A stretch of 64,000 bases of DNA from Phyllobacteriaceae bacterium (GCA_024742765.1 JANSXT010000010.1:62001-126000); one strand, 5' to 3'; shown: positions 27,710-37,929, counted from the stretch's first letter. Numbers and translations: made by a program. The notes: generated from the sequence alone by a model not told the origin.

Positions 27710-30292
27710 CTATTGCTCTTCCAGCGTTTCCTTGACCTTTGTGGCCAATTGCTTGAGCGAAAATGGCTTGGGCAGAAAACCGAACTGGGCGCCTTCCGGC
27801 AGGTTTTTCGCGAACGCATCCTCGGCATAGCCCGACACGAAGATGAATTTGATGTCGGGATGGTCCTTGCGCAATTCGCGCAGCAGCGTCGGCCCGTCCA
27901 TCTCCGGCATCACCACGTCCGAGACCACCAGATCGACCGGACCGTCGGCCTCGGCCATCACATCCAGCGCCTCCATCCCGTCACCCGCCTCCAAAACCGT
28001 GTATCCACGCGAGGTCAGGGCCCGGACACCGCCCATGCGCACCGCATCCTCATCTTCGACCAGAAGAACCGTAGCCGAACCCGAAAGATCGCGCTTTTCC
28101 GTGTCTGCCGCCGGCTCCTTGCGCGCCGGCGCTGCCTCTTCGCCGGCATCCGCCTCGGCCTCATGGCGCGGCAGCAGAATGGTGAAGGTCGTCCCCTCGC
28201 CTTCCACCGATGAGGCATAGATGCCGCCGCCGGTCTGCTTGATGATGCCGTAGACCATCGACAGGCCAAGCCCCGTACCCTTGCCCACTTCCTTGGTGGT
28301 GAAGAATGGCTCAAAGATCTTCTCGAGGACATCGGCGGGAATGCCGGTGCCCGTATCGGCCACCTCGATTGCCACATAGTCGCCCGGCTCGATGCCGGGC
28401 GTTTCCATGCCGGCAACCTCGTCGGCGGGGAGGTTGCGCGTGGCGATCGACAATTCGCCCCCGCCAGCCATCGCATCGCGCGCATTGACCGTCAGGTTGA
28501 CGATCACCTGCTCGAACTGGCCTAGATCCGCCTTGACCGGCCAGAGATCGCGCCCGTGTTCGATGGTCAGTCTGATGTCGTTGCCGATCAGCCGGCTCAG
28601 CAGCATGCGCAGATCGGCCAGCACGTCGGTGAGCGACAGCACTTCGGGCCGCAGCGTCTGGCGCCGCGAAAACGCCAGCAACTGCCGCACGAGCGACGCG
28701 GCACGATTGGCATTCTGCTTGATGTTCATGATGTCCGGAAAGGACGGATCGGAGGGGCGGTGATTGCTGAGCAGCAGGTCAGACGCCATGATGATGGCGG
28801 TCAGCACATTGTTGAAATCATGCGCGATGCCGCCGGCAAGCTGGCCGACCGCCTGCATCTTCTGGCTTTGCGCCATCTGCGCTTCGAGCGCCTTTTGTTC
28901 GGTCGTGTCCATCGCGTGGACGATCGCCGCTTCCTCAAGGCCCGCATCGGCATCCGATCCCTCGATCGGATTGGCGACCGCATTGACGAAAATGCGGACA
29001 TGGCGCTCGGCGCCCTCGCCCGGAAGCACCGTGTCGAACGGCTCGATGTTCGCCCGGTTTCCCTTCGCGGCATCGAACGCCTTTTCGAACCGCTCGAGAT
29101 CGCGCTCATGAATGATGGTGTCGAACTTGACGCGCCGCGCCAGCGCGTCGTGGTCGACGACCGCGCCGAACAGGCCCGCAAACGAGGCGTTGGTGCGCAA
29201 GATGCGGCCGTCGGCATCGAGCGCGGCGATCGCCATCGGTGTCGAATTGAAGAAACGGCTGAACCGCACCTCGGCGCTGCGGAGATCCTGTGCGCTGTCG
29301 GCGCCCTGCGCACGGTTCAGCACGATCGTACGCATCGGACCCGGATCGCCATTGCTGGCGGTCTGCACGCGATGGATCAGTTGCACCGGCAGGCTCTCGC
29401 CGTTCGACTTGGCCAGTTCGACATCGACGATGGCGCTGCGCACCTTGCCCGGTTCGGCCTTGATCGCGGTCAGCAACTGCACGCTGGCGCTGACCACAAT
29501 GTCCGACAGCATCATCTCGCCGGGCACGAACCCGGTCAGGTCGATGCCGAGCCATTCGGCGAGCGTTGCGTTGACATACTGGATGTGCCCGCCCGGATCG
29601 GCGGCGAAAAAGCCGGCCGGCGCGCGGTCCAGATGATCGATCGCCTTCTGCAGTTCGAGAAAATATTGCTCCTGCTGCAGGCGCTCGGCGGAAATGTCGG
29701 CAATACGCCACGATTTCATCGCCTTGCCCGAGCCGCCGGGCATCACATGCACGCTCGCACGATACCATCGCGGTTCGCCCCGGGCCTTGCCCAGCCCGTT
29801 CAGAAGACGGAACTCTTCCTCAGCATCAAGGCCGCGCGCGGCGCTGTTGGCGAGCCTGTAGAGCGCGTTGGCCGCATCGTCATGGCGCGACAGGACCGCC
29901 TCAGGCGCCTGTATTTCGACATCATCATCCGCACCCACCAGCGTCCGATAGGCACCATTGGCGAAAATCACCGCGTCGGACGCGTCCGTGATGCAAATTC
30001 CCTCATGCAGGCTTTCAACGAACTCGTCGACGATTGCGCCCTCCCGCCGCCCGCTCGAAAAGCCGACCAGTCCGATCACCGATGCAAACAGGTAAAAGAC
30101 GCCGACCATCGCCAGAATGCCGAGCAGGGCCAGAAGGAAGCCCTCGTCGATGGCGTCGCGATAGAAATAGAGCACGATCGTCATGGCCACAGACACCAGG
30201 CCCACTGCGATCAGCCGGCCCGTGGCCGAAGGCCCGCCTTCCTTCCGCGCGTTCCGTGCGCGGCCACCGGCGCCGTGCGTTGCCTTGGCCAT
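27710..30292 (-). CDS. cckA: Cell-cycle hybrid histidine kinase CckA
   Basis: 860 residues: two N-terminal membrane helices (about 26-44 and 50-75), three PAS-like segments, a DHp domain with the phospho-histidine at residue 491 ([14 protein letters not shown]), and a HATPase domain ([31 protein letters not shown]). A C-terminal receiver domain has its phospho-aspartate at 792 ([12 protein letters not shown]). The domain order and size match alphaproteobacterial CckA, which phosphorylates or dephosphorylates CtrA and CpdR through ChpT and controls cell cycle, motility and envelope genes. The location next to a FliO-like gene and dksA supports this. The ATG at 30292 is used; upstream sequence in frame is unconserved. 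Confidence 0.92.
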   Translation of the reverse strand: MAKATHGAGGRARNARKEGGPSATGRLIAVGLVSVAMTIVLYFYRDAIDEGFLLALLGILAMVGVFYLFASVIGLVGFSSGRREGAIVDEFVESLHEGICITDASDAVIFANGAYRTLVGADDDVEIQAPEAVLSRHDDAANALYRLANSAARGLDAEEEFRLLNGLGKARGEPRWYRASVHVMPGGSGKAMKSWRIADISAERLQQEQYFLELQKAIDHLDRAPAGFFAADPGGHIQYVNATLAEWLGIDLTGFVPGEMMLSDIVVSASVQLLTAIKAEPGKVRSAIVDVELAKSNGESLPVQLIHRVQTASNGDPGPMRTIVLNRAQGADSAQDLRSAEVRFSRFFNSTPMAIAALDADGRILRTNASFAGLFGAVVDHDALARRVKFDTIIHERDLERFEKAFDAAKGNRANIEPFDTVLPGEGAERHVRIFVNAVANPIEGSDADAGLEEAAIVHAMDTTEQKALEAQMAQSQKMQAVGQLAGGIAHDFNNVLTAIIMASDLLLSNHRPSDPSFPDIMNIKQNANRAASLVRQLLAFSRRQTLRPEVLSLTDVLADLRMLLSRLIGNDIRLTIEHGRDLWPVKADLGQFEQVIVNLTVNARDAMAGGGELSIATRNLPADEVAGMETPGIEPGDYVAIEVADTGTGIPADVLEKIFEPFFTTKEVGKGTGLGLSMVYGIIKQTGGGIYASSVEGEGTTFTILLPRHEAEADAGEEAAPARKEPAADTEKRDLSGSATVLLVEDEDAVRMGGVRALTSRGYTVLEAGDGMEALDVMAEADGPVDLVVSDVVMPEMDGPTLLRELRKDHPDIKFIFVSGYAEDAFAKNLPEGAQFGFLPKPFSLKQLATKVKETLEEQ

Positions 30293-30432
30293 CACGTATG
30301 TCCGCCGCTTGTGTCCTGAACCATGCGCGACCGGTTGAATCACAATCCATCTGCGCGGAAAAGCCCCGAGGGCAAAAATTTGTCACAGTGCTCGGGACTT
30401 GTTAGCAAACGACGCAGCAGTGAGGACCGCCC

Positions 30433-31254
30433 ATGGACTGGTTGACCGGATTGTTCAGTGACCCCGACACGGCGACGGCCGCCTATGGCCTGGTCGGGCT
30501 GGTGTTGCTGCTGGCGCTGGTCTTTGCGTTCACCCGCATGCGCCATATGCGCCGCGGCATGTTCATCGCCGGCGGACGCAAACATCGGCTCGCCGTCCTC
30601 GACGCGACCGCGATCGACAATCGCAGGCGCCTCGTTTTGGTGCGCCGCGACGATGTCGAACATCTGCTGCTGATCGGCGGCAGCAATGACGTGGTCGTCG
30701 AGACCGGATTTGCCGGGGCCGCGGACAATGACGAGGCAGCGTCTTCGGAACAGCGGCAGAACGCGACCGCGCCGGCAAAGCCGGTCGAGCAGCTCCCGGC
30801 TTTGGCACGGCCCGCGGCCAGGACCGAGCCGAGCCGGCCGGCATCGGCCAAACCGGTCGCACCGGAAACCCAAGCACCCGCGCCGCGTGTCGCAGCGGCC
30901 GAACCGGTGCGCCCGCCGCAATCTTCTGAAATCAGGCGCGAGCCGTCGCCGCATCCCGAGCGACGCATTGAACCAAAGAGCGAGCCGCGCGTCGAACCAC
31001 GGCTTGACCAGCCACCTCAGGCGCCCACCCAGGCGGCGATACGCGCCGAACCGCGTCTTGACCCGCAACCCCGTTCGCCGGAAAGGCCGCAGGCCGCTCC
31101 GCCGGTGCAACCCGCCGCACAGCCAGGCGTCGCACAGTCAAGTGCCGCGCGTCCGGCTCCAGCGACAGCCGGCGCCAATGCCGACGATACGCTTGACGAC
31201 GAAATGGACAAGCTCCTGGAGGGTCTGCTGGACACGCCAGCCGACCAGCGCTGA
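30433..31254 (+). CDS. FliO/MopB-like membrane protein with Pro-rich tail
   Basis: 273 residues. An N-terminal membrane helix (about 17-35, AYGLVGLVLLLALVFAFTRM) is followed by a small FliO-like beta domain (GRKHRLAVLDATAIDNRRRLVLVRRDDVEHLLLIGGSNDVVVE), then about 150 residues rich in Pro, Arg, Glu and Ala, and an acidic end (DDTLDDEMDKLLEGLLD). FliO assists assembly of the flagellar export gate, but no other flagellar gene is near, and this stand-alone copy beside cckA recurs in rhizobia, so an envelope role other than flagella is possible. Divergent from cckA. Confidence 0.75.
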   Translation: MDWLTGLFSDPDTATAAYGLVGLVLLLALVFAFTRMRHMRRGMFIAGGRKHRLAVLDATAIDNRRRLVLVRRDDVEHLLLIGGSNDVVVETGFAGAADNDEAASSEQRQNATAPAKPVEQLPALARPAARTEPSRPASAKPVAPETQAPAPRVAAAEPVRPPQSSEIRREPSPHPERRIEPKSEPRVEPRLDQPPQAPTQAAIRAEPRLDPQPRSPERPQAAPPVQPAAQPGVAQSSAARPAPATAGANADDTLDDEMDKLLEGLLDTPADQR

Positions 31255-31312
31255 CCGCCGTCGCGGTCAGCCACCCTGGAAAACGCGGACGCTATGACGT
31301 CGATGGCGTTCT

Positions 31313-31732
31313 TCAGTCGTCGCGATAGACCTTTTCGCGTCGCTCGTGCCGTTCCTGGGCTTCCAGTGACAGGGTGGCGATCGGCCGTGCATCCAGACGC
31401 TTGACGCCGATCGGATCGCCGGTCTCCTCGCAAAAACCATAGGTCCCGTCATCGATCCGCTTGATCGCCATGTCGATCTTGTTGATCAGCTTGCGCTGGC
31501 GGTCGCGCGCGCGCAGTTCGATGGCCCGGTCGGTCTCCGAGGTGGCGCGGTCGGCAATGTCCGGATGGTTGGCGCTGTCGCGCTGGAGGTTCTCGAGCGT
31601 TTCACGCGATTCGCGCAACAGATCGTTTTTCCAGCCGGTCAGCTTGTCGCGGAAATAGGCCCGCATCCTGTCATTCATGAACGGTTCGTCTTCGCTGGGC
31701 TCGTATCCCTTGATCGTGATCTCGTCAGCCAT
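31313..31732 (-). CDS. dksA: RNA polymerase-binding transcription factor DksA
   Basis: 139 residues. The coiled-coil part contains AYFRDKLTGWKNDLLRES and the DRATSETDRAIELRARDRQ region with its tip aspartates. The C-terminal globular part reads IDDGTYGFCEETGDPIGVKR, then LDARPIATLSLEAQERHER. Only one of the four classical zinc-ligand cysteines is present (FCEETG; the CIDC pair is SLEA here), the usual alphaproteobacterial form. DksA works with ppGpp to reprogramme promoters during the stringent response. Divergent from the SixA-type gene. Confidence 0.93.
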   Translation of the reverse strand: MADEITIKGYEPSEDEPFMNDRMRAYFRDKLTGWKNDLLRESRETLENLQRDSANHPDIADRATSETDRAIELRARDRQRKLINKIDMAIKRIDDGTYGFCEETGDPIGVKRLDARPIATLSLEAQERHERREKVYRDD

Positions 31733-31939
31733 TGCGTGATCCCTGAATGAAGATTGGCCGCTGTATAATCTCACCCCGCCCCTGCCACAAGTTGCAATTC
31801 CGTGAAATGCCAGTGGTTTTTCGCCTCCACGGAAAGCCTCTGCGAAGCAGCATTTCTTGAGCCTTTTGAACGATTGCGCCGACGTGCCGCGCGCGATATG
31901 GCCTTGGGTGGCGGCAAGGCGCCGAAGCGGGAGAACGCG

Positions 31940-32446
31940 ATGAGCAGGCTTTTTTTGTTGCGCCATGCCAAGGCCGAATGGGCCGGTCCCGGCCAGCGCG
32001 ATTTCGACCGGGTTCTGGCCGCATCGGGTGTCGAGGATGCCAAGGCGCTCGCCGCCGCCATGGTCGAGCAGGACCTGCTGCCCGAAAAGGTGATCTGTTC
32101 CTCGGCGGTCCGGGCGCGGCAGACGCTGGACGCGATCAACACGGTGCACGACTTTTCCGCGCTGACCAGCTACGACCAGAACCTTTATGCCACCGATGCG
32201 CCCGGCTATCTGGAAGTGGCGGCAAATGCCGGATTTGACGGCGATCTGATGCTGGTCGGCCACAATCCGATGCTCGAAGACGTGGCGATCGCGCTCGCAT
32301 CGGGCGGCGACGAGGCGCTGGTCGACGATCTGCAGATGGGGTTCCGCACGTCCGGCCTTGCGGTGATCGCGCTGGACGGGCCGCTGGCCGATATCGAAAA
32401 GCTCGCCGGACGGCTCGAAGCCTATCTGACGCCCGCCGGATCGTGA
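31940..32446 (+). CDS. SixA-type histidine phosphatase
   Basis: 168 residues of the histidine phosphatase (phosphoglycerate mutase-like) fold. The catalytic RHA box is LLRHAKAEW (His9), with the second arginine in CSSAVRARQT and the second histidine in MLVGHNPMLED. Length and motif order fit SixA, a phosphohistidine phosphatase acting on Hpt or PTS proteins. The true substrate is unknown; an Hpt protein is encoded 6 kb away. GGGAGA lies well spaced before the ATG. Confidence 0.85.
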   Translation: MSRLFLLRHAKAEWAGPGQRDFDRVLAASGVEDAKALAAAMVEQDLLPEKVICSSAVRARQTLDAINTVHDFSALTSYDQNLYATDAPGYLEVAANAGFDGDLMLVGHNPMLEDVAIALASGGDEALVDDLQMGFRTSGLAVIALDGPLADIEKLAGRLEAYLTPAGS

Positions 32447-32533
32447 GCCCGGCAGTCCCGTCCCTTCCACCGCGCGGCGCAAGCGCCTATATCGCGGTAG
32501 CGCATTGATCCGGGACGCGGGGGCACATCACAT

Positions 32534-33982
32534 TTGAACCGACTGACCTCGCTGGGCGACGAAGCCCTGATTGCTCTCGATACGGCAGCCGGCCGGGCGG
32601 CCGGCCTGTTCAACCCCAATGTGCGTCTGGGCGTGACCGGGCTGTCGCGAGCCGGCAAGACCGTGTTCATCACGGCGCTCGTCCACAATCTGATCCATGG
32701 CGGGCGGTTGCCGCTCTTCGATGTGGCCCATTCGAACCGCCTGGCGCGCGCCTTCCTCGAACCGCAACCCGATGACGGCGTGCCGCGCTTTGCCTATGAG
32801 GACCATGTGCGGACGCTGGTCGACGAGCGCATCTGGCCCGATTCGACCCGGTCGATCAGCCAGTTGCGGCTGACAATCGACTATGAGAGCGCCTTGGCCT
32901 GGAACCGGCTCTTCGGCCGCGGCCGGCTGCATGTCGACATTATCGACTATCCGGGCGAATGGCTGCTCGACCTGCCGCTTCTGGGCAAGGATTTTGCGGT
33001 CTTTTCGGAAGAAGCCGAAAGCGCGGCCCGCAGCCCGGCGCGCCAGGCGGTCGCCGCCGACTGGCTGGCGATCGCCGACGGTGTCGACCCCGATGCGGAC
33101 GCCGACGAAGTGCTGGCCGGAAAGCTGGCCGAAACCTTCCGCGCCTATCTGACCGAATGCCGCGCCGCCAATCTGGCGTTGTCGACCCTGCCGCCCGGCC
33201 GGTTCCTGATGCCCGGCGACATGGACGGCTCGCCCGCCCTGACCTTTGCGCCGCTGACCAAGCGCAGCGAACGAACGCGGCCCGGCAGCATGCAGGCGAT
33301 GATGGAGCGCCGCTACGAGGCCTACAAATCGCTGGTCGTCAAACCCTTCTTTCGCGCCCACATCACCCGGCTCGACCGGCAGATCGTGCTTGTCGATGCG
33401 CTGTCGGCGATCAATGCGGGCCATGCCGCGGTGGCCGACCTCGAACGCGCGCTGACCGAAATCCTGACCTGCTTCCGCCCCGGCACGAACAACCCCTTCT
33501 CCGCTCTGATCCAACGGCGCATCGACCGCATTCTGATCGCCGCCACCAAGGCCGATCACCTGCACCATGAAAGCCATGCAAGGCTCGAAGCGATCATCGA
33601 GCGCATCGTCGGCAATGCTGTGAAAAAGGCAAGCCTTTCAGGGGCTTCGGTCAACACCGTCGCGCTGGCCGCGGTGCGCGCGACGCGAGAGGCGACCGTC
33701 ACCGAAAGCGGCGAAACCCTACCCGTCGTCGTCGGCACGCCGATCAAGGGCGAGACGATCGGGGCCGACACGTTCGACGGCATCCGCGAAACGGCCGTCT
33801 TCCCCGGCGATTTGCCCGCCGAACCCTCATCCCTGTTCGAGCCGACCGATGCCGGCAACCAGCGCTTCGTGCGCATGCGCCCGCCACGGCTTGAAAAGAC
33901 CGCCGAGGGCGTGACGCTGTCGCTGCCGCACATCCGCCTCGACAAGGCGTTGCAGTTCCTGTTGGGAGACCGTCTGCAATGA
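32534..33982 (+). CDS. YcjX-family P-loop protein
   Basis: 482 residues, TTG start (no better start exists before the P-loop). A Walker A motif is near residue 37 (VTGLSRAGKTVFITALVHNL). The family block HVDIIDYPGEWLLDLPLL follows, with a Walker-B-like DIIDYPGE, and IAATKADHLHHESHARL resembles a G4 TKAD base-specificity motif. YcjX proteins are GTPase-like and stress-linked in enterobacteria (phage-shock regulon), with structures showing a Ras-like core; cellular role unclear. The stop overlaps the YcjF-like gene start by four bases (ATGA). Confidence 0.87.
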   Translation: MNRLTSLGDEALIALDTAAGRAAGLFNPNVRLGVTGLSRAGKTVFITALVHNLIHGGRLPLFDVAHSNRLARAFLEPQPDDGVPRFAYEDHVRTLVDERIWPDSTRSISQLRLTIDYESALAWNRLFGRGRLHVDIIDYPGEWLLDLPLLGKDFAVFSEEAESAARSPARQAVAADWLAIADGVDPDADADEVLAGKLAETFRAYLTECRAANLALSTLPPGRFLMPGDMDGSPALTFAPLTKRSERTRPGSMQAMMERRYEAYKSLVVKPFFRAHITRLDRQIVLVDALSAINAGHAAVADLERALTEILTCFRPGTNNPFSALIQRRIDRILIAATKADHLHHESHARLEAIIERIVGNAVKKASLSGASVNTVALAAVRATREATVTESGETLPVVVGTPIKGETIGADTFDGIRETAVFPGDLPAEPSSLFEPTDAGNQRFVRMRPPRLEKTAEGVTLSLPHIRLDKALQFLLGDRLQ

Positions 33983-35085
33983 GCGAGACCCCGCGCGAGC
34001 CTCGCGCCTTTTCCGTCGAGGACGAGGCCCCGGCCAAGCCGAAAAAGCAGGCCAAGGCTGAAACGCGATCGACCGCGCGCAAACCCCGCGCCATCGATGA
34101 TGCCGCGCGGATCGAAATGGCCGAGGACGATTTCTTCGCCACCGAGCACCTGCCCGCGGCCACCGAACCGCCCCCGCCGCTCAAGCGTCGGTCGCGCCGG
34201 TTTGGCCTTGCCGGCATCGGGCTTTCGGCTCTCGGCATCATCGTCACCCTGGCGATGGGGCTCTGGCTCGAACAGCTCGTGCGCGACCTGTTCGAGCGGC
34301 ATCCCGTGCTTGGTCAGGCCGGTCTTGTCGCCATCGGGCTCCTGGCGCTCGCGCTGATCGCCTTTGTCGCCCGCGAAATCTGGGCCATTGCCAGCCAGCA
34401 CTCCATCGCCGGTCTTCGGGCCGAGACAGAAAAGGCGCTCGCCGAGGGCAACGCGCGCGACATCGCCAAGGCGACCGAACGGCTGGAAGCGCATTTCGCT
34501 TCGCACCCGAAAACCGCAACGGGCCGCGCGCACCTTGCCGACCTCAAGGGCGAGGTGATCGACGCCGCCGACCGCCATGCGATCGCCGAGCGCGCGCTTC
34601 TCGCCGGGCTCGATGCGGAAGCGCGCACCATCGTCATGAACGCGGCCAAGCGCGTGTCGATCGTCACCGCCGTGTCGCCCCGCGCTTTTGTCGATCTGGG
34701 CTATGTGCTGTTTGAAAACGTCCGCCTCATTCGGACGATCGCCGAGCATTATGGCGGCCGCGCCGGCACGTTTGGCACGATCGCACTGGTGGGCCGGGTC
34801 GTCAGCCATCTGGCGGTCACCGGCACGATCGCCATCGGCGACAGCCTGATCCAGCAGCTTGTCGGCCATGGCGTCGCCGCCCGCCTCTCCGCGCGGCTCG
34901 GCGAAGGCGTCGTCAACGGGCTGATGACCGCCCGCGTCGGCATATCGGCCATCGGCGTCTGCCGCCCGGCGCCGTTTGAAGCCCTGCCCGCGCCACGTGT
35001 CGGCGAGATGGCGCGCACACTGACCCGGTTCACCGCCGCCCAGCAGGGTGAAACCGATCGTGACGACAAAAACGAGCCATCGTGA
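33979..35085 (+). CDS. YcjF-type membrane protein (DUF697/TIGR01620)
   Basis: 368 residues with a charged Lys/Glu/Pro-rich N-terminus of about 70 residues, two membrane helices (about 75-97 and 113-138), and a DUF697-like region (SIVTAVSPRAFVDLGYVLFENVRLIRTIAEHYGGR, then GHGVAARLSARLGEGVVNGLMTARVG). Always paired with YcjX in this order and translationally coupled here. It probably anchors YcjX at the inner membrane; the pair's biochemical function is not established. Confidence 0.87.
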   Translation: MSETPREPRAFSVEDEAPAKPKKQAKAETRSTARKPRAIDDAARIEMAEDDFFATEHLPAATEPPPPLKRRSRRFGLAGIGLSALGIIVTLAMGLWLEQLVRDLFERHPVLGQAGLVAIGLLALALIAFVAREIWAIASQHSIAGLRAETEKALAEGNARDIAKATERLEAHFASHPKTATGRAHLADLKGEVIDAADRHAIAERALLAGLDAEARTIVMNAAKRVSIVTAVSPRAFVDLGYVLFENVRLIRTIAEHYGGRAGTFGTIALVGRVVSHLAVTGTIAIGDSLIQQLVGHGVAARLSARLGEGVVNGLMTARVGISAIGVCRPAPFEALPAPRVGEMARTLTRFTAAQQGETDRDDKNEPS

Positions 35086-35158
35086 CCGCGATCACAACCA
35101 TGCCTTAACCATTGCAGGCCAATGATCGCGGGCAATCATCGCAAAAAGAGTGCGCCCC

Positions 35159-35692
35159 ATGCTCAACCGCCTGGCCATGTCCGTTCTGATTTCCGGCACG
35201 ATTGCCGGCGCCGCCGTTCCCGCGCATGCCGATCAGGCGCGCGATGCCCGCTTCTTCCAGAAGATCGAGGGCCAGTGGCGCGGTCCCGGCGAGATTGTCG
35301 CCGGCAAATATCGCGGCACGAAGTTCATCTGCCAGTTCGACGGCTCGGTCCCCGACAGCCGGCTGGGCATGTCGCTCGACGGCGATTGCCGCGTCGGTCT
35401 GTTCACCCAGAAGATGAGCGCCACCGTGCAGCGCAACGGCCGGAGCTATTCGGGCACGTTTCTTGATGGCGCCGGCGGCGAGGGCCTTGATGTGACCGCC
35501 GGCAATGTCAGCCGCGACCGCGTTGCCCTGACGCTCAACCGCAAGCAGCTCGACGGCGCGATGCTGGCGCGCCTTGCCGACGACAACACGCTCAATGTGA
35601 CGGTGTCGGTGCGCGTCGGCGGAGAACTGGTGCCGGTGATCGGCATGAGCCTTGACCGGCTCGACCCGGTCCAGGTCGGTTCGGTCCGCTAG
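35159..35692 (+). CDS. Conserved rhizobial secreted protein, unknown
   Basis: 177 residues with a signal peptide (LAMSVLISGTIAGAAVPAHA). The mature part reads like a lipocalin- or beta-rich domain (FQKIEGQWRGPGEIVAGKYRG, KFICQFDG, GTFLDGAGGEGLDV, MLARLADDNTLNVTVSVRVGGEL), with two cysteines. The ATG at 35159 has AAGAG 8 bases upstream; a GTG three codons earlier is possible. I do not recognise a characterised homologue, though similar short periplasmic proteins occur across rhizobia. It lies 73 bases after the YcjF-like gene. Confidence 0.7.
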   Translation: MLNRLAMSVLISGTIAGAAVPAHADQARDARFFQKIEGQWRGPGEIVAGKYRGTKFICQFDGSVPDSRLGMSLDGDCRVGLFTQKMSATVQRNGRSYSGTFLDGAGGEGLDVTAGNVSRDRVALTLNRKQLDGAMLARLADDNTLNVTVSVRVGGELVPVIGMSLDRLDPVQVGSVR

Positions 35693-35715
35693 GAAACCAC
35701 GCCTTAAACAATTCG

Positions 35716-36228
35716 TCAGGCGGCACGCGGCAGCGACAATAGGTCGTCCGTGCGGATGATGCCGCTCCGATCGAGCCTCTCGATCACGTCCGACACGCGG
35801 CGCCCGCCTATCAACCTGTCGCCTGCAATATCGGCCAGCGGCACAAGCACGAAGGCGCGCTCGAACATGCGCGGATGCGGCACGGTCAGCGTCGGTGTTT
35901 CGATCACCCGATCGCCATAGGCCAGAATGTCGATGTCGAGCGTGCGCGGTCCCCAGCGCCGCAGGCGCTTGCGCCCGGCCCCGCGCTCGGCGGCCAGCAC
36001 CCGCTGCAGCAACACATGCGGCGGGATCGACGTCTCAAGTTCGGCGCAGGCATTGAGGAAGCGCGGCTGCTCGGTGATGCCCCAGGGCGGCGTCGAATAG
36101 ATCGGCGACACGGAGACGACCGAGGTGCCAGGCTCGCCATGCAGCCGGCCAAGCGCGGCCTGCATCGCGCCAGCAACATCGCCAATATTGCCGCCAAGGG
36201 CGATGAGCGCGCTCACATTCTTAGGCAT
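35716..36228 (-). CDS. folK: 2-amino-4-hydroxy-6-hydroxymethyldihydropteridine pyrophosphokinase
   Basis: 170 residues. HPPK transfers pyrophosphate from ATP to hydroxymethyl-dihydropterin in folate synthesis. Motifs are ALIALGGNIGD, SPIYSTPPWG, FLNACAELET, and the magnesium/ATP signature RWGPRTLDIDILAYGD followed by VPHPRMFERAFVLVPL. The start overlaps the end of folB by eight bases. Last gene of a folP-folB-folK operon. Confidence 0.94.
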   Translation of the reverse strand: MPKNVSALIALGGNIGDVAGAMQAALGRLHGEPGTSVVSVSPIYSTPPWGITEQPRFLNACAELETSIPPHVLLQRVLAAERGAGRKRLRRWGPRTLDIDILAYGDRVIETPTLTVPHPRMFERAFVLVPLADIAGDRLIGGRRVSDVIERLDRSGIIRTDDLLSLPRAA

Positions 36229-36580
36229 CGTGGCACACATGAACCTCGACATGGTCGAGCACGCCCGGAACCGGCGCATTGGGCTTGCGCAAGGTGATCT
36301 CGGCGCGCCGGATCTGCGGCCAGCGCGCGCACAAGGCCTTGGCGATTTCGCTGGCCAGCGCCTCGATCAGATAGCGCCGTTTGCCGGTGACGATTCGCTC
36401 GATCTCCTGAAACGCAATGCCATAGTCGACCGTGTTGGAAATATCATCGTCTTCCAGCGCCCGGCCCGGCTCCACCAACAACCGCGCATCGACATAAAAG
36501 CGCTGCCCCAGAAACTCCTCTTGGTCGAAAAGGCCGTGGCGCGCGAAGAACGCGCAATTGATCATGCGGATTTCATACAC
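36221..36580 (-). CDS. folB: Dihydroneopterin aldolase
   Basis: 119 residues from a GTG start two bases after the folP stop. FolB cleaves dihydroneopterin to hydroxymethyl-dihydropterin. Motifs are NCAFFARHGLFDQEEFLGQR with the catalytic Glu, NTVDYGIAF, YLIEALASEIA, and the near-universal RKPNAPVPGVLDHVEV ending. A GTG at 36604 inside folP and an ATG at 36565 are alternative starts; the choice is not decisive. Confidence 0.9.
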   Translation of the reverse strand: MYEIRMINCAFFARHGLFDQEEFLGQRFYVDARLLVEPGRALEDDDISNTVDYGIAFQEIERIVTGKRRYLIEALASEIAKALCARWPQIRRAEITLRKPNAPVPGVLDHVEVHVCHDA

Positions 36581-36581
36581 G

Positions 36582-37460
36582 TCAGGCCGGCTCCGTTCCG
36601 GCACCAGCCTTCTGGCGCCCGGCGGCGATCATAGCATCGGCGACCGACACCGCATCCACGTTCATTGCGACATCATGTACCCGCAAAACCGCCGCGCCGG
36701 CCACCCGCAGCAATGCCGATGTCGCCGCCGTCGCCACATCGCGCGCTTCGACCGGCCGGCCGGTGACATGGCCCAGAAACCGCTTGCGGCTCGTCCCGGC
36801 CAGAAGCGGAAAGCCGAGCGCGTGCAGTTCGCCGAACCGGGCCATCAACGCCGCATTGTGATCCGCGTCCTTGGCAAAGCCGAACCCCGGATCGAGAACG
36901 ATCTGCGCCTCCGCGACGCCGGCCTTGAGCGCGATATCGATCGAGCGGGACAGATAAACGCGCTGATCCTCGATGGGATCGGGCAGCAGTTCACGATCGC
37001 GGCCCGTGTGCATGATCACCAGGCCAATGCCCGTCGCCGCCGCCAGATTCGCCATCTTAAGATCGCGCTGCAAGCCCCAGACATCATTGATGATTTGTGC
37101 GCCGGCATTAGTCGCCGCGCGGGCGGTTTCGGATCGATAGGTGTCCGCCGAGATCGGCATGTTGGGAAGCGCCGCCCTGACCGCCGCGATCAGCGGCAGC
37201 AGACGCCGGCGTTCCGTTTCGCCGTCGATGGCCTCGGCGCCCGGCCGCGTGCTCTCGGCACCGATATCGATGATGGCCGCGCCGGCATCGGCCATCGCGC
37301 TCGCCGCTTCGACCGCGGCATCAAGGTCGGTGTGCCGTCCGCCATCGGAAAAACTGTCCGGCGTGACGTTCAAAATGCCCATCACCAGCCCGCGCGGCCC
37401 CAGATCGAGCGTTGCGCCGGGGCCGACGCGCCATGATCGCGATTCAAACGGGTCGGTCAA
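36582..37460 (-). CDS. folP: Dihydropteroate synthase
   Basis: 292 residues, the sulfonamide target that joins p-aminobenzoate to the pterin pyrophosphate. Signatures are LVMGILNVTPDSFSDGG, IDIGAESTRPGAE, PISADTYRSETARAA, IINDVWGLQRD, IVLDPGFGFAK, PLLAGTSRKRFLG, and VLRVHDVAMNVDAV. The start is assigned to a TTG because no ATG lies before the first motif, with GGGGT about 8 bases upstream. First gene of the folP-folB-folK run, 34 bases after the ferredoxin gene. Confidence 0.94.
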   Translation of the reverse strand: MTDPFESRSWRVGPGATLDLGPRGLVMGILNVTPDSFSDGGRHTDLDAAVEAASAMADAGAAIIDIGAESTRPGAEAIDGETERRRLLPLIAAVRAALPNMPISADTYRSETARAATNAGAQIINDVWGLQRDLKMANLAAATGIGLVIMHTGRDRELLPDPIEDQRVYLSRSIDIALKAGVAEAQIVLDPGFGFAKDADHNAALMARFGELHALGFPLLAGTSRKRFLGHVTGRPVEARDVATAATSALLRVAGAAVLRVHDVAMNVDAVSVADAMIAAGRQKAGAGTEPA

Positions 37461-37494
37461 AGGACAGGACCCCGCAAGGCCGGGAAAACGGCGG

Positions 37495-37815
37495 TCAGGC
37501 CTGCTGCTCGGGCACGCGAACGATGAGCCCGTCGAATTCGTCGGTCATCTTGATCTGGCAGGACAGACGCGAATTCGGCTTGGTTTCAAACGCGAAATCC
37601 AGCATGTCCTCTTCCATGACGTCGGGCTGGCCGACCTTTTCGGTCCACGCTTCGTCGACATAGACGTGACAGGTTGCGCAGGCGCATGCGCCCCCGCACT
37701 CGGCCTCGATGCCCGGAACCGCGTTCCTGATCGCGTTCTCCATCACCGTCGACCCGGATTCGGCGTCAAGATCGAACTCGGTTCCGTCAAAGGCGATGAT
37801 TTTCAGCTTGGGCAT
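37495..37815 (-). CDS. 2Fe-2S ferredoxin, adrenodoxin/Isc type
   Basis: 106 residues. The cluster ligands are Cys40, Cys46, Cys49 ([11 protein letters not shown]) and Cys86 (RLSCQI), in the adrenodoxin/putidaredoxin spacing C-x5-C-x2-C. VYVDEAW and EEDMLDFA are standard. It transfers electrons in Fe-S cluster assembly or to a P450. No partner reductase or P450 is adjacent; location upstream of folP is common in rhizobia. Confidence 0.92.
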   Translation of the reverse strand: MPKLKIIAFDGTEFDLDAESGSTVMENAIRNAVPGIEAECGGACACATCHVYVDEAWTEKVGQPDVMEEDMLDFAFETKPNSRLSCQIKMTDEFDGLIVRVPEQQA

Positions 37816-37929
37816 CGTTCACTCCGGCAGGTCCGCGCGCACCTGCGGCACGGATCGTCGAAGCGCGACTTAGCCTTTCGCCCCCGATTGTCAAGCAAAC
37901 CCCGCAGAGCGGCAGCCCGACAGCACCAT

